Below, piece after piece: positions 15,339 to 23,026 of a stretch of DNA of 52,744 nucleotides. The translations under genes were made by a program, and so were the position numbers. The notes under the pieces are model-generated. The model ran no database searches. It was given only the letters and a program-made list of their open reading frames with translations, and was not told the DNA's origin. Source of the DNA: Deinococcales bacterium (GTDB lineage: Bacteria; Deinococcota; Deinococci; Deinococcales; JAAFIG01). Position 1 is the first letter of the stretch; each line of letters begins with the position of its first letter. The DNA lies in contig JANYHH010000039.1 in assembly GCA_025359505.1 (NCBI GenBank), forward strand, positions 1-52,744, in the 5' to 3' direction.

Positions 15339-15742
15339 CTGCGCCCTTCACGGATTATTTCGACAATGGTTGGGCCGGGGCCGCGCACCGTGACTGGATG
15401 GCGCGATCCCAGTGGCTTGCCTTGTGGCTTGGACGACTTGGCGTCCTTCGCGGCAGCGGCGATCAAATCGGTCAAGTCAACTGGCTCGAGTGGCACATGT
15501 TCATCCGCTTCAGGCTCTGGGACGCGCTCGAGCAGATCGTTGATCGTCACGGGTATACCTGTGATGCGCTCCAAGGCATTCACGACTTCGCCAACGGTGC
15601 GTAGGTCAATGCGACGAGCAGGTTTACGGGCGAGGTCGTACACCGTGTTTGGGGCGAGTTGCCCGCTGGTCTCCTTGACGACGCGGTACGCGCTGATCGC
15701 GTGTCGCTCGAGAAAAGAGGAGAGATTCAGTTGAGTAATCAC
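15335..15742 (-). CDS. Cro/C1-type HTH antitoxin for the PIN toxin
   Basis: This 135-residue protein has an N-terminal Cro/C1-type helix-turn-helix (residues about 1-72, with HAISAYRVVKETSG and PNTVYDLARK). A Pro- and acid-rich linker (VPEPEADEHVPLEPVDL) and a basic C-terminal tail probably bind the toxin. It is not a standard AbrB or ribbon-helix-helix VapB, so this is a mixed module of phage-repressor-like antitoxin plus PIN toxin. TATAGT ends 11 bases before GTG 15742, so the transcript has almost no leader. Confidence 0.8.
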   Translation of the reverse strand: MITQLNLSSFLERHAISAYRVVKETSGQLAPNTVYDLARKPARRIDLRTVGEVVNALERITGIPVTINDLLERVPEPEADEHVPLEPVDLTDLIAAAAKDAKSSKPQGKPLGSRHPVTVRGPGPTIVEIIREGRR

Positions 15743-15817
15743 GCACTGACTTTACTATACTCCGAGTTATCAATAGTAATGACTGAGACGCTGCCGCTCG
15801 AGATTGTGTGGCACGCT

Positions 15818-16048
15818 TCAAGGCAGTTCATCCCCGCGCAATGGTGTGTCGCTGGGAACTTTGGCGAGCACATCTAAAAACGCGGCGCTCGAGCCTCTAC
15901 GCGCCCGCTCGAGCAGCAGCGTTTCAGTCTCGAGCGCTGAGAGTTTTTCAGCGACGGCTGTACTGACGAGGCTGATCCCTTCTCGAGCGGCGATCAATCG
16001 CAAACGTTTGTGCAAAGCATCTTACAGTCGAATCTCGAGCGTAACCAT
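15818..16048 (-). pseudogene. Ribbon-helix-helix antitoxin broken by an in-frame stop
   Basis: On the minus strand ATG 16048 opens MVTLEIRL, the typical first beta strand of a ribbon-helix-helix antitoxin. It is followed at once by TAA (16024-16022), and then in the same frame by DALHKRLRLIAAREGISL and a tail ending LAKVPSDTPLRGDELP, as in intact family members. One base change from a Lys, Glu or Gln codon to TAA explains it. A shorter protein might restart at TTG 16015, but it would lack the DNA-binding strand. No toxin gene is adjacent, so the module seems to be decaying. Confidence 0.7.
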
Positions 16049-16138
16049 GTCGTGAGCATAGACCAGATTGGCTCGAGACTCGCAGGTTTACTCGAGCGAA
16101 GGAAGGGATTTCAGGATTGGCTCGAGCGGCAAAAGAAG

Positions 16139-16165
16139 AGCCCCCCGCAACCTGCGCGGGGGGCT
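16139..16165 (-). terminator. Terminator of the slpA-like gene
   Basis: A 10-bp perfect stem (agccccccgc / gcggggggct) with a seven-base loop lies 19 bases beyond the S-layer stop codon. On the minus strand it is followed by CTTCTTTT. It is the strongest hairpin in the window, as expected for a highly expressed gene. Confidence 0.85.
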
Positions 16166-16183
16166 TGCTCACCACAAGTTTGT

Positions 16184-19100
16184 TTAGAACTTGAGGCTGT
16201 ACTTGATGCTGAACGCCTGACCGAAGGTCACGCGACCAACGGCTGTGCTGCTGGCGAACGTCAAGTCCGTCAGCGCGAAAATACCGTAGTTGAAGTCCAA
16301 GCCGTAGTAGCTGAACTGGAAGTACAGACCGCTGAGGTTGGTGCTGACGCCGAGGGTATCACCGTCGAGGGTGTAGACGCTCGTGCCGGCCCAAGTGTCG
16401 TTACCGACCGGGCTGCTCAAGCTTGGGCCAGCGCCGCGACCTTCGCGGTTCTGATCCGTGCGGCTAGCGAAGGCGACCTTGAAGGTGCTTGGCGTGCCGA
16501 AGATGCTTGGGTTGAACGCGAGGCTGGTGCTGAACCAACCGGTGCTCGAGGTGTACGCGCCGACCGAGCTACCGCTGTGGCTGCTTTGATCGAGCGCACC
16601 AGCGAGGCTGATCGTGCTGCCGAAGATGAAGCCGCCACTGATGGACAGAGCGCCACCGTAGTTGGTCACATCGTCGTTGGCATAACCGTTACCAGTGTTG
16701 AAGGTAGTTCCGGTTGTGCTGACCGTGCTGAAGTATGCCTTTGGCGCGATGGTGAAACCAACCAAGCTGATCTTCGTGTCTGCGTAGGCATACAGAGTGG
16801 TTTTGCCGTCAGCGTTGAGACCGTTGGTCTCGCCGAGGTAGCCCAAGGCAAGATTGAAGTTGCCGATTAGTGCATCGGGCTTGCTGCCGTCGTGCGTAAG
16901 CTTGACGCCGTAGGTCGTGCGGTCATAAACGGCCGTGCCGTTTGCAAAAGTCTCGTTCTGACGGGTGACGAATGGTGCAATGTCAAAACCGATCAAACGG
17001 ATCGTCAGATCGACACCAAAATCGGTTTCGCTGTTGACGATATTTGTGGTCACGACATCATCACCTTGAGTGTCACTCTTTGGACCGTTGCCAACAGAAA
17101 CACCGGGATTCTGTGCAGTGCGTTGATCGTAGTAAGCATTGACTTTTGCAAAGCCCAAGTTGATACCAAGGTCAATACCGAAGCCGCGCTGGTTGAGCTT
17201 ATACGGGCCGTCGTTGACGCTGATGCCATTGCGCTGCGAGAAGTCGTTGTCGATCACGCGGTAGTTACCAGCGATGGTGAAGATCGCAAGATCGACGTTC
17301 GCTTTGACGAAGCCAGCCACTTGTGCAGGTGATCCGTCTGGAATGCTGACGTTGTACTCGCCGCTGAGCGTGATCGGCCCCAAAGCGCCGCCGAAGTTCA
17401 AACCAAACAAATTGACGTTCGCTTGTGGGTTGGTAACAATGTCATAAGACTCGAGACCGTAGTAGATGCCGCCAGTGAAACCGGGGATCAATGAAGCTGT
17501 GCCACGGAAGCCAGTGTAGTAGCGGTTCAAGTTAGTATCGCCTGCGACATCAAGACCGCTGGTCGAACCGTAAGCAATCGTCAGCGCCAAGTTCAGCGGC
17601 AGTAAACCAGCGCCGTCTAAGGTAGCCACGAAGCCGTCGCCGCGACCATTGTTGTCGCCAGCGTTGTTGAAGCCGTACTCCGTGAACTTGAAGGCTGGGT
17701 TAATACCGAAGTTGATCAGCAGCGGAGCGCCGCCAACCGTGTACTTCGTTTCCAACTTTGTCAGCTTCAGTACCACTGGGTTAACGGAATCACTACCATC
17801 GCTGGGCTTACCATAGTTACCCGAAGACTCGAGACTCAGCGTTAAAGCAACCGAGAAGCTGTTGCCAACGCCGTTGGTGGTTCCACCGACCAAAGCGCGT
17901 GGCTTGAACGTGAAGTTCAGGCTGATACTTGGATCGAAGTTACCCTCGACGCGAACGCCCACTGGTGCTTTATTCAACGCATTGACGCGCAAGTTAGTAA
18001 TACCAAACGTCGGAGTCAATGTGCTGACACCGATGTCGTTTGCAATGTCATTGGCTGTGTTGGCGCTGGTAGAGCCGAAATCGCCGTAATCAGATGGCTT
18101 ATCATCGCCATTGTCGTCGTTGTTAACCTCACCCGTGGTGAATGGCGAGCCGAAGTACAAGCGGTCAACGTCGAAGTTGAAACCGTTACCGCCGCTATTA
18201 CCGTCCCATGTGGTGGCGCGGTAGTAGTTCAATCCCAGCGTACCGCTGACGATGAAGCCGTTGTTCTCCAAAACCGTGACGCGGCTCTCGACGCCCGTGA
18301 TGCGGGTTTCGACAGCTCCGACGCGGCTTTCCAACTCGCCGACGCGATCAGCCAAGGCGGTCTGGTCGCGTCGCAGCAGCGTCGTGAACTCGCGCAGGCT
18401 GTCCAGATCGTCTTGCGTGGCAAACGTTGCCAGCGCGTCTGCGGTGGCGGCGTTGCCGTCGGCAACTTGACGCTCCAAGTCGGTGACGCGATCTTGCAGG
18501 CTCAGCACGTCTTGGTTGAGCAGTACAACCAAATCGTTCAGCGCAGCGATGCTGTCGGCTTGACCTTCAACGGTCGCGCCGATCTCGCCGAGCTGACCTT
18601 CCAAATCGTCGACGCGACCGCTGAGTTCGTCAACCTTGTCTTGCAGCTCGCGGGCTTGGGCCAGCGCGGTGTCGGCAGCGATGCTGGCGGCTTCGACTTG
18701 ATCGGTCAGGTCGCTCAGGGCTCCCGGATCGATCATGCCACCTTCGCCGGTGGTCGCGGTCTGGTTGGCTAGTGCTTCGGCGAGGTCGCGGGCTTCTTGG
18801 GCGATCTCTTCGACGCGGGCCAGATCGTCTTGCGTGGCGAAGTTGCCAACGTCAGTGCCACCAGCGGCCGCTGCTTGCTCGGCGAGGTCGCGGGCTTGCG
18901 TGGCGATCTCTTCGACGCGGGCCAGATCGTCTTGCGTGACCGCGTTGTCTTCCAGTTCAGCGACGCGCACACCCAGTTGGGCGAGGTCGGCGCTGAGTTC
19001 TTGGACGGCGTTCTCTAAGGCGGTCAGGTCGGTCGGCGTCATCGTGCCGACCGTGCCGGGCTTACCGGGCAGTCCGCACTCGCCGTTCTTCACTGCGTCG

Positions 19101-19384
19101 AGCAAGCGGGCGATGATCGCGGCCGCTTGGTAACGCGTGACGGGTTCGTTGCCACGGAAGGTTCCGTCTGGGAAGCCACGGATGATCCCGCAGTTTTGAG
19201 CGACTTGAATCGCGGCCGATGCCCAGTGTCCAGCGGGCACGTCCTTGAGTTCAACTGGCTTCTGGTTCTGGGCTTGGCCGGTTGGAGCGTCCACCTGACC
19301 CGTTGGGTTGGTGGTCTGGGCATACGCGGATACGCCCAAGCTCAATGCGGCTGTGAGAAACAATGCAGCGGAGACTTTCTTCAT
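16184..19384 (-). CDS. slpA: SlpA-like S-layer / outer-membrane protein
   Basis: This 1066-residue envelope protein has four parts. Residues 1-22 are a signal peptide ending AYA. One SLH domain (about 43-100, with LKDVPAGHWASAAIQ, GIIRGFPDGTFRGNEPVTR) should bind the secondary cell-wall polymer. A long coiled coil (about 105-365) contains two near-identical DDLARVEEIA blocks. The region from about 370 to the end has alternating hydrophobic strands and closes with SIKYSLKF, a C-terminal Phe as in outer-membrane beta-barrels. This matches Deinococcus/Thermus SlpA, which links cell wall and outer membrane. It has its own promoter, a leader of about 200 bases and a strong terminator. CTCGAG is rare in it (three sites in 3.2 kb). 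Confidence 0.92.
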   Translation of the reverse strand: MKKVSAALFLTAALSLGVSAYAQTTNPTGQVDAPTGQAQNQKPVELKDVPAGHWASAAIQVAQNCGIIRGFPDGTFRGNEPVTRYQAAAIIARLLDAVKNGECGLPGKPGTVGTMTPTDLTALENAVQELSADLAQLGVRVAELEDNAVTQDDLARVEEIATQARDLAEQAAAAGGTDVGNFATQDDLARVEEIAQEARDLAEALANQTATTGEGGMIDPGALSDLTDQVEAASIAADTALAQARELQDKVDELSGRVDDLEGQLGEIGATVEGQADSIAALNDLVVLLNQDVLSLQDRVTDLERQVADGNAATADALATFATQDDLDSLREFTTLLRRDQTALADRVGELESRVGAVETRITGVESRVTVLENNGFIVSGTLGLNYYRATTWDGNSGGNGFNFDVDRLYFGSPFTTGEVNNDDNGDDKPSDYGDFGSTSANTANDIANDIGVSTLTPTFGITNLRVNALNKAPVGVRVEGNFDPSISLNFTFKPRALVGGTTNGVGNSFSVALTLSLESSGNYGKPSDGSDSVNPVVLKLTKLETKYTVGGAPLLINFGINPAFKFTEYGFNNAGDNNGRGDGFVATLDGAGLLPLNLALTIAYGSTSGLDVAGDTNLNRYYTGFRGTASLIPGFTGGIYYGLESYDIVTNPQANVNLFGLNFGGALGPITLSGEYNVSIPDGSPAQVAGFVKANVDLAIFTIAGNYRVIDNDFSQRNGISVNDGPYKLNQRGFGIDLGINLGFAKVNAYYDQRTAQNPGVSVGNGPKSDTQGDDVVTTNIVNSETDFGVDLTIRLIGFDIAPFVTRQNETFANGTAVYDRTTYGVKLTHDGSKPDALIGNFNLALGYLGETNGLNADGKTTLYAYADTKISLVGFTIAPKAYFSTVSTTGTTFNTGNGYANDDVTNYGGALSISGGFIFGSTISLAGALDQSSHSGSSVGAYTSSTGWFSTSLAFNPSIFGTPSTFKVAFASRTDQNREGRGAGPSLSSPVGNDTWAGTSVYTLDGDTLGVSTNLSGLYFQFSYYGLDFNYGIFALTDLTFASSTAVGRVTFGQAFSIKYSLKF

Positions 19385-19393
19385 TTGGTATTA

Positions 19394-19412
19394 CCCCCAT
19401 AGATTTGTGGGG
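19394..19412 (-). promoter_or_regulatory. Hairpin covering the slpA ribosome binding site
   Basis: On the minus strand CCCCA and TGGGG pair across an eight-base loop. The right arm contains the GGGGG that would be the Shine-Dalgarno sequence, ten bases before ATG 19384. Folding would hide the site, which suggests translational control. Confidence 0.45.
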
Positions 19413-19547
19413 CTTTTGCCAGTTTTGCCTAAAACACAGTGGTTCCAGAAGGCGAGTTGCCGGGTTTCCTCTTCCCGTACTACACACTGTTTTGGGCGTT
19501 CCAGCATCAGCCAGTCGGAGCCGTCAGTTCAGTCCTCTTTGGGGGAT

Positions 19548-19557
19548 TCACCTCCTT
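19548..19557 (-). promoter_or_regulatory. Full-length Shine-Dalgarno sequence inside the slpA leader
   Basis: The minus strand reads AAGGAGGTGA, a perfect ten-base complement to the 16S rRNA tail, about 165 bases upstream of the slpA start. No convincing frame starts at the right distance. Such sites in long leaders can bind ribosomes to stabilise mRNA, as known for the STAB-SD of Bacillus cry genes; that role here is inference. Confidence 0.45.
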
Positions 19558-19598
19558 CCCATGAGTTGAGGCTGTCTTAGAACTCCATTCCACTTAAA

Positions 19599-19629
19599 AT
19601 AATAACACAATGAGAAGCATCAAAGTCAA
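19599..19629 (-). promoter_or_regulatory. slpA promoter
   Basis: On the minus strand TTGACT (19629-19624) is followed after 19 bases by TATTAT (19604-19599), within the most AT-rich stretch upstream of slpA. Transcription would start near 19592, giving a leader of about 205 bases. Confidence 0.5.
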
Positions 19630-19743
19630 GCGTGCTGAAACGGGTTCTTGGCGTTTTCAGAGCCTGCTAATACGTCAGCCTGAGGTCAAGCTGAAGGCTG
19701 GCTCAGGGAACATTTAGCAAAGCTTGTACTGGATATTCACAAG

Positions 19744-20334
19744 TCAAGGGTGCTTGCCTGCCAATCCCAGCAATTCAGCCCGTGACCGCAGCCCCTCGAG
19801 CACGTGCTCAATGTGTGTTTCCAGCGTTAGATCCGGGATGACGAGCGTCATTTCCTCTAAGCCAATGGCGATGTCGTCGCGGTTGACGCCTTTGGCGAAG
19901 GCTTTGTCTTTGAGCTTCTTCTTGACGCTACTCACCTCTAAATTGTGGACGCTGCGGTCTGGGCGCACATACGTGGCGGCGGTGCAAAAGCCCACCAGTT
20001 CATCGACCGCGAACAATGTGCGGGCGAGCGTTGTGACCCTGAGCGTGCCACCCTCGCGGTAATGCCCCAATATAGCCTCGAGTACAAGTTCAGGAAGGTC
20101 GCTGTGCTGGCGCAGGTACGCCACGCCCCAGAACGGATGCCCTGCTGGCCCGACAACCGGATGCGATTCGTAATCGAAATCGTGCAGCAAGCCCGTGACC
20201 GCGAACAGTTCGGTGTCCTCGCCGAGTTTCTGCGCGTACCAAACCATCGCGGCTTCCACGGCCAGCATGTGCTTGCATAGGGATTCCGAATTCGTGAACT
20301 GCTGCACCAACGCCCAAGCGTCATCGCGTGTCAT
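19744..20334 (-). CDS. HD-domain hydrolase
   Basis: This 196-residue protein has an HD phosphohydrolase-type metal centre: an early His (KHMLAVEAAM), the His51-Asp52 pair in GLLHDFDYE, and a His further on in EAILGHYRE. Proteins of this small HD group are often annotated as hydrolases acting on phosphorylated metabolites; the substrate is not readable. On the minus strand TAAGTT lies six bases before ATG 20334, so translation is probably leaderless. Confidence 0.82.
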   Translation of the reverse strand: MTRDDAWALVQQFTNSESLCKHMLAVEAAMVWYAQKLGEDTELFAVTGLLHDFDYESHPVVGPAGHPFWGVAYLRQHSDLPELVLEAILGHYREGGTLRVTTLARTLFAVDELVGFCTAATYVRPDRSVHNLEVSSVKKKLKDKAFAKGVNRDDIAIGLEEMTLVIPDLTLETHIEHVLEGLRSRAELLGLAGKHP

Positions 20335-20340
20335 GAAGCA

Positions 20341-20346
20341 AACTTA
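20341..20346 (-). promoter_or_regulatory. -10 box, leaderless HD-hydrolase gene
   Basis: TAAGTT on the minus strand is six bases before ATG 20334, with no ribosome binding site between. Confidence 0.4.
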
Positions 20347-20436
20347 TCAAATCTCGAGGCTCGAGATTCGGTTGATGTGGTATTTGGTGGCTCGAGTCTG
20401 ATCGATGGATCTCATGTCGTCGTTGGAGCGCTGCAC

Positions 20437-20462
20437 GGGGCGAACATGCAGTTCGCCCCTAC
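20437..20462. repeat. CCCCTAC hairpin-family element
   Basis: GGGGCGAA (20437-20444) and TTCGCCCC (20452-20459) form a perfect 8-bp stem with a seven-base loop, followed by TAC. It shares its closing CCCCTAC with elements at 1233, 44489 and 52491. Confidence 0.6.
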
Positions 20463-20651
20463 GTGATGACTGCAAACGCTCGAGCCAGACACGTTTTTTC
20501 AAAAGCAAATACCATGTCCATGCGTGCAACTTGTGCTGTGTTCACCCGCTCGAACAAACGGCTGAATTGATGGAACCCTCGAGAATCGCGATCTTTACAC
20601 CTGCCCTGACCTCGAGACTCGCAACGCTAAGCCACTTCCCCACTAGCCCCG

Positions 20652-20657
20652 TATACT
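20652..20657 (+). promoter_or_regulatory. -10 box, leaderless tgt
   Basis: TATACT ends eight bases before GTG 20666. It supports that start over any upstream codon in the same open frame. Confidence 0.55.
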
Positions 20658-20665
20658 CCCCATCT

Positions 20666-21814
20666 GTGTTCGAGTTCACCTCCCTTGCCAGCAGTGGCCG
20701 CGCTCGAGTGGCAACCCTCACCACGCCGCACGGCGATGTGACCACGCCGATGTTCATGCCAGTTGGCACGCAGGGCAGCGTCAAGGGTTTAAGCGCCACG
20801 GAGCTGCGTGAAATCGGCTCGCAGGTGATTCTGGGCAACACCTACCACCTGCTGCTGCGCCCCGGTCTCGAGGTCATGCGCCAGTTCGGGGGGCTGCCGG
20901 GATTCACCGCGTATCCGGGGGCGTTTCTGACCGACAGCGGCGGCTTTCAAGTCATGAGTTTAGGGGATATCCGCACGATTTCGGAGCGCGGCGTGATTTT
21001 TAAGAACCACATCAACGGCGATCCGTTGGAGATGACGCCGGAAAGCAGCATCGCCGCGCAGGAGGCCATCGGTGCGGACATCATCATGGCTTTCGACGAG
21101 TGCCCACCGCACCCGGCGACATTTGACTACGGCAAAGCCAGCTTGGAGCGCACCGTGCGCTGGCTCGAGCGTTGCCTGAATGCGAAGACCAGACCCGATC
21201 AGGCGCTGTTTGCCATCGCTCAGGGCGGGGTTGATTTGGAGCTGCGGCGCATCAGTCTGGAGGCGACGTTGCCGTTCGCCACGCCGGGCTTTGCGATTGG
21301 CGGCTTGGCGGTCGGTGAACCCAAGGAGCTGATGATGCCAGTCGTGGAGTTCAGCACGGCCCGGATGCCAGCGGGTAAACCGCGCTACCTGATGGGCGTG
21401 GGGTTCCCCGAGGATTTAATCAGTTGCATCGCGCTCGGGGTGGACATGTTCGATTGCGTCTACCCGACGCGCACCGCCAGATTCGGGTACGCGCTGACCG
21501 ATGACGGTCGCCTGAATCTTAACAACGCCGCTTGCCGCACCGACCCGCGCCCGCTGCAAGACGGTTGCGACTGCTACGCTTGCACGCACCACAGCCGCGC
21601 CTACATCGCGCACCTGCAACGCGCTAAGGAAATGCTCGCGCCGAGGTTGCTGAGCCTGCACAACCTGCGTTACCTGCACCGCATCACTGAAACGGCAAGA
21701 ACCATGATTCGGGCGGGGCGCTATCACGACTTCGCGCTCGAGTGGGGCGAGCGCTATTTCAAGGGTGCGATTCCGGCGTGGTTCAGTGAAGCGATTGAAG
21801 CCGGGCGGGGCTGA
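20666..21814 (+). CDS. tgt: tRNA-guanine (queuine) transglycosylase
   Basis: This enzyme of 382 residues exchanges guanine-34 for a queuosine precursor (preQ1) in tRNAs with GUN anticodons. It shows LTTPHGDVTTPMFMPVGTQGSVKGL at the N-terminus, the substrate-binding TDSGGFQVMSLG, the nucleophile-region GVGFPEDL and FDCVYPTRTARFG. The zinc site is formed by CDCYACTHHSRAYI (three Cys and a His). The start is GTG 20666: family proteins begin just at this point, and a TATACT box lies eight bases upstream. Length is normal. It is cytosolic and stands alone; no other queuosine genes are in the window. Confidence 0.96.
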   Translation: MFEFTSLASSGRARVATLTTPHGDVTTPMFMPVGTQGSVKGLSATELREIGSQVILGNTYHLLLRPGLEVMRQFGGLPGFTAYPGAFLTDSGGFQVMSLGDIRTISERGVIFKNHINGDPLEMTPESSIAAQEAIGADIIMAFDECPPHPATFDYGKASLERTVRWLERCLNAKTRPDQALFAIAQGGVDLELRRISLEATLPFATPGFAIGGLAVGEPKELMMPVVEFSTARMPAGKPRYLMGVGFPEDLISCIALGVDMFDCVYPTRTARFGYALTDDGRLNLNNAACRTDPRPLQDGCDCYACTHHSRAYIAHLQRAKEMLAPRLLSLHNLRYLHRITETARTMIRAGRYHDFALEWGERYFKGAIPAWFSEAIEAGRG

Positions 21815-21892
21815 GGGCGTGAAGCTCGAGATCGAAGCCGTTGCTGACCAGAATGAGCCTCGAGACGCCGCTATTCCCGAGCGCGACCGGGT

Positions 21893-22477
21893 TTACAGCT
21901 CGAGCAACTGATTGAAGTTCAGGTGGTTAAAGACGTAATGCGCCAAGATTCCCGGCACGACGCTGCCCGTGGCGAGAGTGACCACACCGAACCACACGCC
22001 GATCAAGCCCGTCCACAGCGGATAACCCCACGCGGCTCGAGGGGCCGGGTGGAGGGCAGCGAACAGCAGCGCTTGCGCGAGTACCGCGCCCCAGACGGGT
22101 AGAAACGTCAATCCCAAGCCTAATAGAAAGCCGCGAAAAAACAGTTCTTCGCCAACAGCGCTCGTCAAACTCAGCGCCATCGCCCACAGCGGTGTGAGTT
22201 TCAGTTGCCGCACCGCCGATTCCAGTGAACCGCCCGCCAGTCTGAAGCTCGGCACGCGTTGCTCGAAAAAGGCGCTCAGCGCGGCTGCGATGAAAAATGC
22301 CGTCAGTGTGGCAAAGACCGTGACCTCGAGCGGCGCGTCGTTCAGCGGCAAGCCCAGCCAACGGCACGCGCCGTAACCGATCAGCATCATGGCAATGCCG
22401 GGCAGTGCGAGCAGCAGTTTTAAGTCGATGGCTCTCAAATCAACGCGGTGCACAGCGCGGATTGTACGCCGCTGCAA
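21893..22477 (-). CDS. CPBP-family intramembrane metalloprotease
   Basis: This 194-residue membrane protein has the Abi/CPBP (CAAX protease-like) motifs: Glu110-Glu111-x3-Arg115 in VGEELFFRGFLLG, a His at 143 in ALLFAALHPAP and the final HYVFNHLNF that supplies the fourth motif. About five or six helices are predicted. In bacteria these putative proteases are linked to bacteriocin immunity or protein processing. It has no close gene partner here. The N-terminal 15 or so residues are basic and may lie before the real start. Confidence 0.85.
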   Translation of the reverse strand: MQRRTIRAVHRVDLRAIDLKLLLALPGIAMMLIGYGACRWLGLPLNDAPLEVTVFATLTAFFIAAALSAFFEQRVPSFRLAGGSLESAVRQLKLTPLWAMALSLTSAVGEELFFRGFLLGLGLTFLPVWGAVLAQALLFAALHPAPRAAWGYPLWTGLIGVWFGVVTLATGSVVPGILAHYVFNHLNFNQLLEL

Positions 22478-22651
22478 ACGCAGCGTATGGGCGCTTTCTG
22501 CGTTGCACAGGCCTTGAGCATGACCAAATACTGAAGTTCTTCATGAGGCTCGAGACTATTCGCGTTCTCAGCATTGGCTCTGACTTACTCTGGAACACGT
22601 GCTGTACAACACCTGTGCGAATCTCGAGCGTCGCACAGCCCTCTCCCCCAG

Positions 22652-22678
22652 CCCCTCTCCCGAAGGGCGGGAGAGGGG
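22652..22678. repeat. CCCCTCTCCCG hairpin repeat
   Basis: CCCCTCTCCCG (22652-22662) and its exact reverse complement (22668-22678) flank a five-base loop. Related CTCTCCC/GGGAGAG blocks follow near 22709 and 22769 and 22909. This is the style of short dispersed palindromic repeats common in intergenic DNA of many bacteria. Confidence 0.6.
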
Positions 22679-22726
22679 AGCAAAACAAGTTTGGCTCGAG
22701 CACTGCTCCCTCTCCCGGTCACGCCG

Positions 22727-22760
22727 TTTCGCCCTGCGAACATGGGTTCGACGCGTGCAA
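22727..22760. repeat. Dispersed intergenic repeat, copy 2
   Basis: This block (with gcgaacatgggttcgacg) is the reverse complement of the block at about 1200-1234, with a few mismatches. The tandem units that follow continue the homology. Confidence 0.6.
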
Positions 22761-22792
22761 GACCCGAAGCGGGAGAGGCGATCCTGCCCACT

Positions 22793-22892
22793 AGGTGCAT
22801 GGTTAGGATCAAGAAGCGATTCCGCCCGTCAGGTGCATGTTTGGAATCAAGAAGCGATTCCGCCCGTCAGGTGCATGTTTGGAATCAAGAAG
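22793..22892 (+). repeat. 38-bp tandem repeat, 2.6 units
   Basis: Units begin at 22793, 22831 and 22869 with AGGTGCATG and run through TCAAGAAGCGATTCCGCCCG. The first two units are complete and nearly identical, the third is cut short at about 24 bases. The unit start also occurs once, inverted, at 1321-1344. Confidence 0.8.
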
Positions 22893-23026
22893 GTGGCGCT
22901 TTAGCGACGGGAGAGGGTTGCGACGCTTGCACGACTGATGCAATAAACACCTCGTGCCACACGATACAAGGCGGTGAACTCATGTGCTCGAGTCGTAATC
23001 AAAATCTGTACGTTGCCCGCTTGTGC

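Larger units (their letters stand above)
19385..19743. other. slpA 5' leader and upstream spacer
   Basis: This 359-base gap contains the slpA promoter, its long transcribed leader and about 110 bases to the HD gene. Inside the leader a 38-codon frame starts at the minus-strand ATG near 19505 and ends just before the slpA start. It has no ribosome binding site at proper distance and I do not call it a gene. Confidence 0.6.
20335..20665. other. Intergenic region between HD gene and tgt
   Basis: These 330 bases hold the divergent promoters of the HD gene and tgt and one member of the CCCCTAC hairpin family at 20437-20462. The tgt reading frame stays open through this region, but the residues encoded before GTG 20666 have no similarity to Tgt proteins. 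Confidence 0.6.
22478..23026. other. Repeat-rich intergenic region
   Basis: These 550 bases carry no credible gene but several repeats: a perfect CCCCTCTCCCG hairpin, three 38-bp tandem units, and the block shared in inverted orientation with 1200-1345. Short open frames are byproducts of the repeats. Confidence 0.6.

Noticed and set aside
8264-16048. Integrated phage or conjugative element
   Set aside because: No integrase, transposase, capsid, relaxase or attachment-site pair is visible; only toxin-antitoxin and defence-like genes are present.
16010-16870. Plus-strand frame of 286 codons across the S-layer gene end
   Set aside because: It is antisense to slpA, runs through its terminator, and its composition is that of an antisense reading.
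22793-22892. CRISPR array
   Set aside because: The 38-bp units are directly adjacent with no spacers and no cas genes are present.
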